DNA from: Vulcanimicrobiota bacterium
Lineage (GTDB): Bacteria > Vulcanimicrobiota > Vulcanimicrobiia > Vulcanimicrobiales > Vulcanimicrobiaceae
Assembly (NCBI GenBank): GCA_027306845.1
Contig: DAHUYY010000096.1
Coordinates: 1-7,218, forward strand
Length of the DNA: 7,218 bases
Direction: 5' to 3'
The notes under the pieces were generated by a model, which ran no database searches, had not been told where the DNA came from, and worked only from the letters and a program-made list of their open reading frames with translations. Below, one piece after another: positions 1 to 5,644 of the stretch. Position 1 is the first letter of the stretch. The number at the start of each line of letters is the position of its first letter. A program made the position numbers and the translations under genes.

Positions 1-426
1 ATCGGTGGCGAGCCCGATCCCCAAGCGTAGCGCCTCGACGAAGCGATTGAGGAGCCCGGCGGTGACCTCGGGGATCTTCGCGAAGCGCGGTGTTGGGCGG
101 ATCACCCGTGCCGCGGCGATCGTTCCCCAGAGCTCGGCAAGCTCGCTATAGCGACCCGTGGCGACGAACCACGCGTTGATCGCCCCGCTCGAACTGCCGA
201 AGACCGCTCGATAGGGCGGCAGCGGCTCCCCGTCGCCGATGCCCGCTTCTCGGCGAAGAGCTTCGATGACTCCGGCCTCGTACGCGCCGCGAGCGCCGCC
301 GCCGCTGAGGACCAGGGCCGCCGGGGCGCGAACGTCGCGCTCCTCGGGAAAGGCATCGAGCGCTCCCGGAAGGGCGAGCCCTCCCGGAATCCCAATCAGG
401 CTGGAGAGGAAGGCCGTCCGTCGCAT
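1..426 (-). CDS. Patatin-like phospholipase (partial, N-terminal 142 residues)
   Basis: This is the 5' part of a gene read on the minus strand that stays open to the window edge. The translation has both hallmarks of the patatin family of serine lipid acyl hydrolases. One is the glycine-rich oxyanion segment SGGGARGAYEAGV (residues 41-53), with Gly42-44 and Arg46. The other is the nucleophile elbow GSSSG (77-81), which makes Ser79 the likely nucleophile. The catalytic Asp of the Ser-Asp dyad would lie beyond the window. The N-terminus (MRRTAFLSSLIG, then a Gly/Leu/Ala/Pro-rich stretch to about residue 25) looks like a secretion signal, so an exported or membrane-linked enzyme is possible. The ATG at 426 is preceded by GAAGG seven bases upstream. 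The gene is divergent from the ribosomal operon and shows no functional link to it. The family call is firm; the substrate is unknown. Confidence 0.88.
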   Translation of the reverse strand, partial: MRRTAFLSSLIGIPGGLALPGALDAFPEERDVRAPAALVLSGGGARGAYEAGVIEALRREAGIGDGEPLPPYRAVFGSSSGAINAWFVATGRYSELAELWGTIAAARVIRPTPRFAKIPEVTAGLLNRFVEALRLGIGLATD

Positions 427-453
427 GCGCGAGCCTTCGGGTGTCGGAAGAAC

Positions 454-482
454 TTGACCTAGAGCCGACTCTCCGGTAGACT
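454..482 (+). promoter_or_regulatory. Sigma-70-type promoter for the rpsK operon
   Basis: A TTGACC -35 box (454-459) and a TAGACT -10 box (477-482) are separated by exactly 17 bp, close to the housekeeping consensus. It points toward rpsK and would start transcription near 489, giving a 5' leader of about 170 nt. A direct repeat of GACTCT (467-472 and 479-484) overlaps the spacer and the -10 box and could be an operator, though it may be chance. The promoter is called from its sequence and placement only. Confidence 0.62.
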
Positions 483-489
483 CTTTCTT

Positions 490-658
490 CGGCGCCGTCC
501 ACTCTAGCGGCGCACGCGGCATCGCCCGAGGACACCGTTTTGCGGGTCGGTCGGGCACGAACGCAATCGCCGAGCGTTCGAGAGAAGATCGGCACTGCCG
601 GTCGAGGCGACGACACCCCGGCGTTCGGGGAAAGATAAAGTAGAAGCGGAGCTTTCGT
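490..658 (+). promoter_or_regulatory. Structured 5' leader of the rpsK operon
   Basis: This is the non-coding stretch between the predicted transcription start and rpsK. It contains five non-overlapping inverted repeats in a row: GCGCCG/CGGCGC (492-513), GCCCGA/TCGGGC (524-556), CGAACGC/GCGTTCG (558-580), GATCGGC/GCCGGTC with one G-U pair (587-603) and CCCCG/CGGGG (616-630). A purine-rich unstructured tail (631-651) follows and holds the ribosome binding site. In E. coli, protein S4 represses the alpha operon by binding an mRNA leader. A similar autoregulatory role is plausible here but not shown. Stems of 5-6 bp alone are expected by chance in GC-rich DNA, so the 558-580 and 587-603 hairpins carry most of the weight. 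Confidence 0.4.
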
Positions 659-1054
659 TTGGCTGCCAAGAAGCAAACCAAAACACGTAAAAAACGTGAA
701 GTTAAAAACGTCCATTCGGGCGTCGCTCACGTTCATGCGTCGTTTAACAACACGATCGTAACGATTGCCGACGGACATGGAAACGTGATCTCGTGGGCTT
801 CGGCCGGTAATCTCGGATTCAAAGGCTCGAAGAAGTCGACGCCGTTCGCAGCGCAGATGGCGGCCGAAGCGGCCGCGCGCAAGGCGATCGAACACGGGAT
901 GAAAAGTACCGAAGTATTGGTGAAGGGCCCCGGATCGGGGCGCGAAGCGGCGATCCGTTCGCTGCAGGCCGCCGGACTGGAAGTGACGCTCATCAAAGAT
1001 GTAACCCCTATCCCGCACAACGGCTGCCGCCCTCCAAAACGGCGTCGCGTGTAA
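659..1054 (+). CDS. rpsK: 30S ribosomal protein S11
   Basis: This encodes a 131-residue S11, a protein of the small-subunit platform that binds 16S rRNA near the E-site/mRNA exit region. The whole protein matches the family. It has a basic N-terminal tail (AKKQTKTRKKR), the core ASFNNTIVTI (27-36), GNVISWASAG and KSTPFAAQ segments, and the C-terminal HNGCRPPKRRRV. The Asn-Gly pair (121-122) is the site that becomes isoaspartate in E. coli S11. The start is TTG: the in-frame codon at 641-643 is TAG and no ATG or GTG lies between. A CGGAG ribosome binding site (647-651) sits 7 nt upstream. It is the first gene of its transcription unit. The usual upstream partners rpsM, rpmJ and infA are absent. 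Confidence 0.97.
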   Translation: MAAKKQTKTRKKREVKNVHSGVAHVHASFNNTIVTIADGHGNVISWASAGNLGFKGSKKSTPFAAQMAAEAAARKAIEHGMKSTEVLVKGPGSGREAAIRSLQAAGLEVTLIKDVTPIPHNGCRPPKRRRV

Positions 1055-1071
1055 CGGAGTAAGAGAGAGAG

Positions 1072-1731
1072 ATGTCGCGTTACAATGGACCCGTTTGCCG
1101 CCTCTGCCGTCGCGAAACCGCGTCGAGCAAGACCGGCGAAAAGATCAAACTTTTTCTGAAAGGCGATCGCTGCCTTACCCGCAAGTGCGCCGTCGAGCGT
1201 CGCGGAACCGCCCCCGGCCAAAAAACGACCGGCGGCAAAATGCGCACGAAGGTCTCGGAATACGGACGTCAGCTTCGCGAGAAGCAGAAGATGCGTCGTT
1301 ATTACGGCGTGCACGAAACGCAGTTCGAGAATTACTTCCGCGAAGCGGCGCGCGTTCCGGGACAGACCGGCAAAACGTTCTTGCAGCTTCTGGAGCGTCG
1401 ACTCGATAACGTCGTCTATCGGCTCAATTTAGCGATGAGCCGCTCGCAGGCGCGCCAACTTGTTACCCATCGTCATTTCCGCGTCAACGGAAAAGTCGTG
1501 AACGTTCCTTCGTTCATCGTGCGCCCCGGCGACGTGGTGACGATCGGCGAGCGGAGCATGAAATCGCTGGTATTCGAGGCAAATCTGGAAGTCGCACGCA
1601 ATCGTCGCCCCCCCGATTGGCTGGAGTGGAACGAGAGCGAGAACACGGCCAAGGTGCTGCAGATTCCGAGCCGCGAGCACATCGACACTCCGGTCGACGA
1701 ACAACTCATCGTCGAATTTTACTCGCGCTAA
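1072..1731 (+). CDS. rpsD: 30S ribosomal protein S4 (zinc-finger form)
   Basis: This encodes a 219-residue S4, a primary 16S rRNA binder that nucleates 30S body assembly and, in several bacteria, represses its own operon. The N-terminal segment carries four cysteines, C9-x2-C12 and C34-x4-C39, the zinc-binding form also found in Thermus S4. The gap between the two pairs is 21 residues, about 8 more than in Thermus, because of an insert around residues 16-25. The S4 RNA-binding domain spans about 108-171 (LERRLDNVVYRL, SRSQARQLV, VNVPSFIVRPGD). The C-terminus PVDEQLIVEFYSR is typical of the family. The ATG lies 17 nt after rpsK, with GGAG at 1056-1059 and a purine-rich GAGAGAGA next to the start. 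It is co-transcribed with rpsK. Confidence 0.97.
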   Translation: MSRYNGPVCRLCRRETASSKTGEKIKLFLKGDRCLTRKCAVERRGTAPGQKTTGGKMRTKVSEYGRQLREKQKMRRYYGVHETQFENYFREAARVPGQTGKTFLQLLERRLDNVVYRLNLAMSRSQARQLVTHRHFRVNGKVVNVPSFIVRPGDVVTIGERSMKSLVFEANLEVARNRRPPDWLEWNESENTAKVLQIPSREHIDTPVDEQLIVEFYSR

Positions 1732-1748
1732 CGAGCGCAAACTCACCC

Positions 1749-1798
1749 ATCCGCCGCTAGGCGTCAGATCGCCGCGCTCGACGACGATCGCGGCGGAT
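1749..1798 (+). promoter_or_regulatory. Two mutually exclusive hairpins between rpsD and rpoA
   Basis: The 101-nt gap between rpsD and rpoA is long for this operon. It contains a perfect 9-bp inverted repeat, ATCCGCCGC (1749-1757) with GCGGCGGAT (1790-1798). A second perfect 7-bp repeat, CGCCGCG (1770-1776) with CGCGGCG (1789-1795), shares the same 3' arm, so only one can form at a time. There is no T tract, so it is not a standard terminator. It could tune rpoA translation or mRNA processing; this is inference. An AAAGGA motif (1813-1818) lies 14 nt before the rpoA start. Confidence 0.3.
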
Positions 1799-1832
1799 AA
1801 CGTAAGCGGTACAAAGGAATCACGAAAAACCA

Positions 1833-2759
1833 ATGAATTCTCTCGATGTAGCGCAGGGCGCCACCATTCTCATCCGCGAAAAGCGCGGCAACTTTGCCAA
1901 GATCGTCGTCGAACCGCTCGAACGCGGCTTTGGCGTCACGCTCGGCAATTCGCTTCGCCGCGTCTTGTTAAGCTCGATTCCGGGCGCAGCGGTCACCTAC
2001 ATGAAGATCGACGGGGTCTTGCACGAGTTCTCGACGATCTCCGGTATGGTCGAAGACACCATCGCCCTCATGCTCAACCTGAAGGGCTTGCCGATCAAGC
2101 TCAACGCGGACGAACCGAAGGTTCTCACCATCGACGTCAAAGGAGCGCGTGAGGTCACGGCGGCCGATATCTCCGTCGACGCCGACGTCGAGATCCTCGA
2201 TCCCTCGTACCACCTGGCGACGCTCACCTCGAAGGACGCGCAGCTTTCGATGGAATTGGGAATCGAGAAGGGGCGCGGCTACGTCACCGCCGACAAACAG
2301 CGAAATATCGAGCACATGATCGGTTTAATTCCGATCGACTCGATTTTTTCACCGGTTCACAAAGTGAACTTCACCGTCGACGACACGCGCGTCGGACAGA
2401 GAGTCGATTACGACCGCCTTACGCTGGAAATTGAGACGAACGGGTCGATCTCGCCCGAGGACGCGTTGATCGCGGCCGCGCGGATCCTTCACGAGCGTCT
2501 CGAACTCTTCACCAACTTCTTGGCAAACAGCGAACCGATGGAGCTCGCTCCCGCCAATGAGTGGGACGTTCCCGTCGATACGCTCAACCTTTCGGTCCGT
2601 TCCTCGAATTGCATCAAGCGGGCCGGAATTACGCGCGTCTCGGAACTATTGGATCTCACCGAAGCGGAAATCATGAAAATGCGTAGCTTCGGACAGAAAT
2701 CACTCGATGAAATCAAGAGCGTGCTCGCCGAACGCGGGCTCTCTCTCCGCCTGAACTAA
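1833..2759 (+). CDS. rpoA: DNA-directed RNA polymerase subunit alpha
   Basis: This encodes a 308-residue alpha subunit, whose homodimer is the assembly platform for beta and beta'. The N-terminal domain (about 1-225) contains the family signature VTLGNSLRRVLLSS (35-48), used in dimerisation and contact with beta. A short linker near 230-245 leads to the C-terminal domain (about 246-308), two helix-hairpin-helix-like motifs that bind promoter UP elements and activators. In it, Arg256, Asn259 and Lys262 match E. coli Arg265, Asn268 and Lys271, which contact DNA. The segment FGQKSLDEIKSVLAERGL is also typical. The protein stops just after this motif, without the acidic tail of the E. coli protein. 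The start codon is the ATG at 1833, with a rather distant AAAGGA. rplQ follows 13 nt downstream. Confidence 0.98.
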   Translation: MNSLDVAQGATILIREKRGNFAKIVVEPLERGFGVTLGNSLRRVLLSSIPGAAVTYMKIDGVLHEFSTISGMVEDTIALMLNLKGLPIKLNADEPKVLTIDVKGAREVTAADISVDADVEILDPSYHLATLTSKDAQLSMELGIEKGRGYVTADKQRNIEHMIGLIPIDSIFSPVHKVNFTVDDTRVGQRVDYDRLTLEIETNGSISPEDALIAAARILHERLELFTNFLANSEPMELAPANEWDVPVDTLNLSVRSSNCIKRAGITRVSELLDLTEAEIMKMRSFGQKSLDEIKSVLAERGLSLRLN

Positions 2760-2772
2760 AGAGGAAGCGATC

Positions 2773-3126
2773 ATGCCACATCAGCTAAAATATAAGCGCC
2801 TCTCGCGCACCGACGGTCACCGCAAGGCACTGCTTCGCAACCTGGCGACCTCGTTCTTTAAGCACGAGAAGATCGAGACGACCTCTACGAAGGCGAAAGA
2901 GATCGTTCGCGTCGCCGAACGGCTGATCAGCACGGCGATGCCGGGCGACCTTGCCGCGCGTCGCCGTATCGCTGAGTTCCTTACCGAACCGGCGGTCGTG
3001 AAAAAGCTCGTCGAGCAGATCGCTCCGGCGCTCAAAGGGCGCTCGGGTGGTTTTACGCGCATCACGAAGAGCCGGGTACGCCCGGGCGATGCCGCCGAAC
3101 TCTCGATCGTCGAGCTCGTAAAATAG
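2773..3126 (+). CDS. rplQ: 50S ribosomal protein L17
   Basis: This encodes a 117-residue L17, close to the usual bacterial length, a large-subunit protein near the peptide exit tunnel. The N-terminus MPHQLKYKRLSRTDGHRKAL and the following LLRNLATSFFKHEKIETTSTKAKEIVRVAERLI region are highly diagnostic. The C-terminal GGFTRITKSRVRPGDAAELSIVEL segment is also standard. The GAGGA ribosome binding site (2761-2765) is 7 nt before the ATG. It is the last gene of the alpha operon here, as in many bacteria. It ends with TAG at 3124-3126, just before a strong hairpin. Confidence 0.97.
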   Translation: MPHQLKYKRLSRTDGHRKALLRNLATSFFKHEKIETTSTKAKEIVRVAERLISTAMPGDLAARRRIAEFLTEPAVVKKLVEQIAPALKGRSGGFTRITKSRVRPGDAAELSIVELVK

Positions 3127-3143
3127 CGCGCGTTCCATTCCTC

Positions 3144-3212
3144 ATGTCCGCCAATCAAGCGACGCCTCGGGCAACCCGGGGCGTCGCTTGCGTGTCGGAG
3201 AGGGGTCGATGA
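3144..3212 (+). other. Possible 22-codon upstream ORF ending on the trpD start
   Basis: An ATG at 3144 opens a 22-codon frame through the hairpin and stops at TGA 3210-3212. This overlaps the trpD ATG in an ATGA arrangement, a common form of translational coupling. There is no Shine-Dalgarno sequence before the ATG and no Trp codon in the frame, so it is not a classical trp leader peptide. It does not resemble any protein I know. Chance is the simplest explanation. Confidence 0.1.
3156..3190 (+). terminator. Strong hairpin between rplQ and trpD (terminator-like, no T tract)
   Basis: Positions 3156-3171 and 3175-3190 pair over all 16 positions (15 Watson-Crick and one G-U, T3167-G3179), closing a 3-nt CAA loop. 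This is by far the strongest hairpin in the window. Neither strand has a run of T after it, so a classical intrinsic terminator is not supported. It may be a non-canonical or Rho-assisted terminator of the ribosomal operon, an RNA processing or stability element, or an attenuating structure before trpD, whose ribosome binding site starts only 7 nt downstream. Confidence 0.55.
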
Positions 3213-4225
3213 ACGAACTTGCCGCGCGGCGTCTGCGCCGCCTTATCGCCGGAGATGTACTCGAACGCACCGAGGCCGCCGCCTTCGTCGGTGAGTTGAT
3301 GGATGGTGCGCTCGATGATATCGCGGCGGCCGGTGCATTGGTTGCGCTTGCGATGCGCGGCGAGAGCGTCGAAGAGATCGTCGGTGCCGCCGAAGCGATG
3401 CGCGCGCGGATGGTGGAGCTCGCGCACGAAACCGACGAGGTCGTCGATATCGTCGGAACCGGCGGCGACGGAGCCGGAACGATCAATCTTTCGACGATGG
3501 CGGCACTCGTTCTCGCCGCTGCGGGTATTCCGGTTGCAAAACACGGAAATCGGGCCGCATCGAGCGCGTGCGGCAGCGCCGACGTACTCGAGGCATGCGG
3601 CTACCGTCTCGACCTTCCCGCCGATCGTTCGGCCGCTATTCTCAAGGAAACCGGCTTCGCTTTTTTATTCGCTCCGCGCTATCACCCGGCGATGCGCAAC
3701 GTTGCAAACGTTCGCCGGACGCTCGGCGTGCGGACGATATTTAATCTGCTCGGGCCGCTCTGTAACCCGGCTCGCGCACCGCTGGCGTTAGTCGGCGTCG
3801 CGCGCGAGGAGCTCGTCGAACCGATCGGCGATGTCATGCGTGCTTTGGGCGTGCGTGCCGGCGGCGTCATCTGCGGCGAAGGCGGCGTCGATGAAGCGAT
3901 CGGCGACGGAATCACGCATCTCTATCGCTTCGACGAATCGCAGGTGCGGCGCGAACGGATCGACCCGCGGGCACTGGGGATATCGGTTCCGCTCGCCGAC
4001 CTCGTCGAGCGCAACATCGAAGGCGCTGCTCGTGCCTTCCGCGATATCCTCGGCGGCCGGCGCTCGGGGCGTTCGGAGGTCGTCGCGCTCAACGCCGCGG
4101 TCGCGATGTTGGTCATCGGTCGCGCGAATAGCCTCGAAAGCGCGCTCGTTCGCGCGCGCGAGATTCTCGCCTCGGGGCGCGCACTCGCACTTTTCGAGCG
4201 GGCTGCCGAGGCGAGCCGTGCCTGA
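3209..4225 (+). CDS. trpD: Anthranilate phosphoribosyltransferase
   Basis: This encodes a 338-residue enzyme that joins anthranilate to phosphoribosyl pyrophosphate (PRPP), the second committed step of tryptophan synthesis. The N-terminal helical domain (about 1-65) precedes the phosphoribosyltransferase core. PRPP-binding GTGGD is at 83-87, followed by NLST (93-96), KHGNR (111-115) and CGSADVLE (121-128). The HPAMRNVANVRRTLGVRT segment (159-176) holds the anthranilate-site arginine. Asp228-Glu229 form the conserved metal-binding pair. The ATG at 3209 is preferred to an in-frame TTG at 3188 because GGAGAGGGG (3197-3205) is well placed before it, and because the TTG lies inside the hairpin stem. 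The gene stands alone, not fused to trpG, and overlaps trpC by 8 nt. Confidence 0.96.
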   Translation: MNELAARRLRRLIAGDVLERTEAAAFVGELMDGALDDIAAAGALVALAMRGESVEEIVGAAEAMRARMVELAHETDEVVDIVGTGGDGAGTINLSTMAALVLAAAGIPVAKHGNRAASSACGSADVLEACGYRLDLPADRSAAILKETGFAFLFAPRYHPAMRNVANVRRTLGVRTIFNLLGPLCNPARAPLALVGVAREELVEPIGDVMRALGVRAGGVICGEGGVDEAIGDGITHLYRFDESQVRRERIDPRALGISVPLADLVERNIEGAARAFRDILGGRRSGRSEVVALNAAVAMLVIGRANSLESALVRAREILASGRALALFERAAEASRA

Positions 4226-5018
4226 TATCCTTTCGCAGATCTTTCAACGCAAGGCGATGCGGCGGCACGATGAGGAGCGGCGCGTTCCCTACGACGGGCT
4301 CGTAGGGATCGCACGCGAACGGCTGCACGAGCGGCGAAACTTTGCCTCGGCCCTCGAGCGTGCGCACGGCATCGCCATCATCGCCGAGATCAAGGGCGCA
4401 TCGCCTTCGGCGGGAACGATCGCGAAAAACTTCGATCCCGTCGCCGTGGCGCGGCAATACACCGCTGCCGGCGTCGATGCGATCAGCGTGCTGACCGAGG
4501 AAGAGCACTTTCTCGGCGATATCGCCTATCTCGACCGCGTGCGCGCGGTGAGTTCGGCGCCGCTCTTGCGAAAGGATTTCATCGCGACTCCCTACGAAGT
4601 TGCCGCTTCGGCTGCAGCGGGAGCCGACGCGATATTGCTGATCGTAGCGGCATTACGCGACGATGAAGTGCGCGCGTGCATGGAGGAAGCGCAGCGTTTC
4701 GAACTCGCAGCGCTCGTAGAGGTTCACGACGCGCAAGAACTCGAGCGCGCGATCTCGCTCGGCGCGCGAATCATCGGGGTCAACAATCGAAACCTCCGTT
4801 CGCTCTCGGTCGATCTCGCAGTCGGTGAAGCGCTCCTGCCGCAGATTCCGTCCGATCGTTTTGCCGTCGGCGAGAGCGGTATGCGTGACGAGCGAGATGT
4901 GCTGCGACTCGCTCGCGCGGGCGCGCGCGCTGTTTTGATCGGCGAGTCGTTGATGCGTGAGGCGAGGCCGGGGAAGAGGATCGCGGCGATTCGCGAGGCC
5001 GTCTGCACGCTGCAATGA
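4218..5018 (+). CDS. trpC: Indole-3-glycerol phosphate synthase
   Basis: This encodes a 266-residue TIM-barrel enzyme that closes the indole ring of CdRP with loss of CO2 and water. By alignment to the Sulfolobus enzyme, the active-site residues are present: Glu57 and Lys59 (AEIKGASPS), Lys119 (LRKDF), Glu168 (VEVH), Asn189 (NNRNL) and Glu219-Ser220 (VGESG). The phosphate-binding end ARAVLIGESLMR is intact. The GTG at 4218 is chosen because the product then begins MPDILSQIFQRKAM, as in the family, and GAGG (4208-4211) lies 6 nt upstream. The frame stays open far upstream, but that part only shadows trpD. The start overlaps the trpD end by 8 nt, and the end overlaps trpF by ATGA. It is monofunctional, not fused to trpF as in E. 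coli. Confidence 0.96.
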   Translation: MPDILSQIFQRKAMRRHDEERRVPYDGLVGIARERLHERRNFASALERAHGIAIIAEIKGASPSAGTIAKNFDPVAVARQYTAAGVDAISVLTEEEHFLGDIAYLDRVRAVSSAPLLRKDFIATPYEVAASAAAGADAILLIVAALRDDEVRACMEEAQRFELAALVEVHDAQELERAISLGARIIGVNNRNLRSLSVDLAVGEALLPQIPSDRFAVGESGMRDERDVLRLARAGARAVLIGESLMREARPGKRIAAIREAVCTLQ

Positions 5019-5644
5019 GAACGAGGATAAAATTTTGCGGTATGACGACGCGAGCCGATGCCGAGCTCGCAGTGGCGTGCGGTGCCGACGCTGTCGGATT
5101 TATTCTCGCGCCCTCGCCGCGCCGCATTGAATTGGAGGAGGCGGCAGCGATTTCGGAAGAATTGCCGCCGTTCATTACGACGACGCTGGTGCTCGTCGAC
5201 CCAAGCGAGCGCTTTTTAGCCGAGGCCGCCGCAGCTTGCCCCAGCGCGCTCTTGCAATGCGCCGGCGACGAAGATCCGGCGATGCTCGAACCCTATGCAA
5301 AGCGAATCGTAAAAGCGCTCCATGTCGGCGAAGATAGCGATCCCGCGTTGCTAACCGCGGCGTGCAACCGGTATCGCCGATTTCATGTTTTGCTCGATAC
5401 GATGGGCGGCGCCGCACGCGGCGGAACCGGCGTGTCGTTTGCCTGGGATCGCGTCGTCGATATCGTGCGCAGTCGCCCGACGATCGTCGCCGGCGGATTG
5501 ACGCCGGCAAATGTCGGCTTGGCGATTCGAACGTTGCGGCCGTACGGCGTCGACGTTCGCAGCGGAATAGAACGGAACGGACGAAAGGATGAGGCGCTCA
5601 TGCGCGCATTTCAAGCGGCGGTAAACGATGTCGATCGAACCTAA
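5015..5644 (+). CDS. trpF: Phosphoribosylanthranilate isomerase
   Basis: This encodes a 209-residue TIM-barrel enzyme that isomerises phosphoribosylanthranilate to CdRP by Amadori rearrangement, between TrpD and TrpC. The general base Cys8 lies in IKFCGMT (5-11), and the general acid is Asp128 in LLDTMGG. The phosphate-binding AGGLTPANV (159-167) and the VDVRSGIERNGRKDE end (179-193) are recognisable. Two family positions differ from the common form. The usual QLHG at the end of a barrel strand reads QCAG (81-84), and the VDVSSG motif reads VDVRSG. Neither affects the catalytic pair. The start codon overlaps the trpC stop (ATGA), and the gene overlaps trpB by 17 nt. Confidence 0.94.
   Translation: MRTRIKFCGMTTRADAELAVACGADAVGFILAPSPRRIELEEAAAISEELPPFITTTLVLVDPSERFLAEAAAACPSALLQCAGDEDPAMLEPYAKRIVKALHVGEDSDPALLTAACNRYRRFHVLLDTMGGAARGGTGVSFAWDRVVDIVRSRPTIVAGGLTPANVGLAIRTLRPYGVDVRSGIERNGRKDEALMRAFQAAVNDVDRT

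Noticed and set aside
631..641. Second promoter with a TAAAGT -10-like box just before rpsK
   Set aside because: No matching -35 box lies 16-18 bp upstream, and it would leave almost no leader; the purine run is better read as the ribosome binding region.
146..1018. 290-residue minus-strand frame across the leader and rpsK
   Set aside because: It is antisense to the unmistakable rpsK and overlaps the patatin gene in another frame; the product is Arg/Ser-rich low-complexity sequence typical of GC-rich shadow frames.
733..1314. 193-residue minus-strand frame opposite rpsK and rpsD
   Set aside because: It lies opposite two certain ribosomal protein genes, with no recognisable domain and no clear ribosome binding site.
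3188..3208. TTG at 3188 as the trpD start
   Set aside because: It sits inside the hairpin stem without a ribosome binding site, whereas the ATG at 3209 has a strong one and gives a normal TrpD N-terminus.
3127..3208. Classical trp attenuator or T-box before trpD
   Set aside because: There are no tandem Trp codons, no T tract after the hairpin, and no room for a T-box leader.
3831..4217. N-terminal extension of the trpC frame by about 129 residues
   Set aside because: This part overlaps trpD in another frame and is Arg/Ser-rich; TrpC homology starts at the GTG at 4218, which has its own ribosome binding site.
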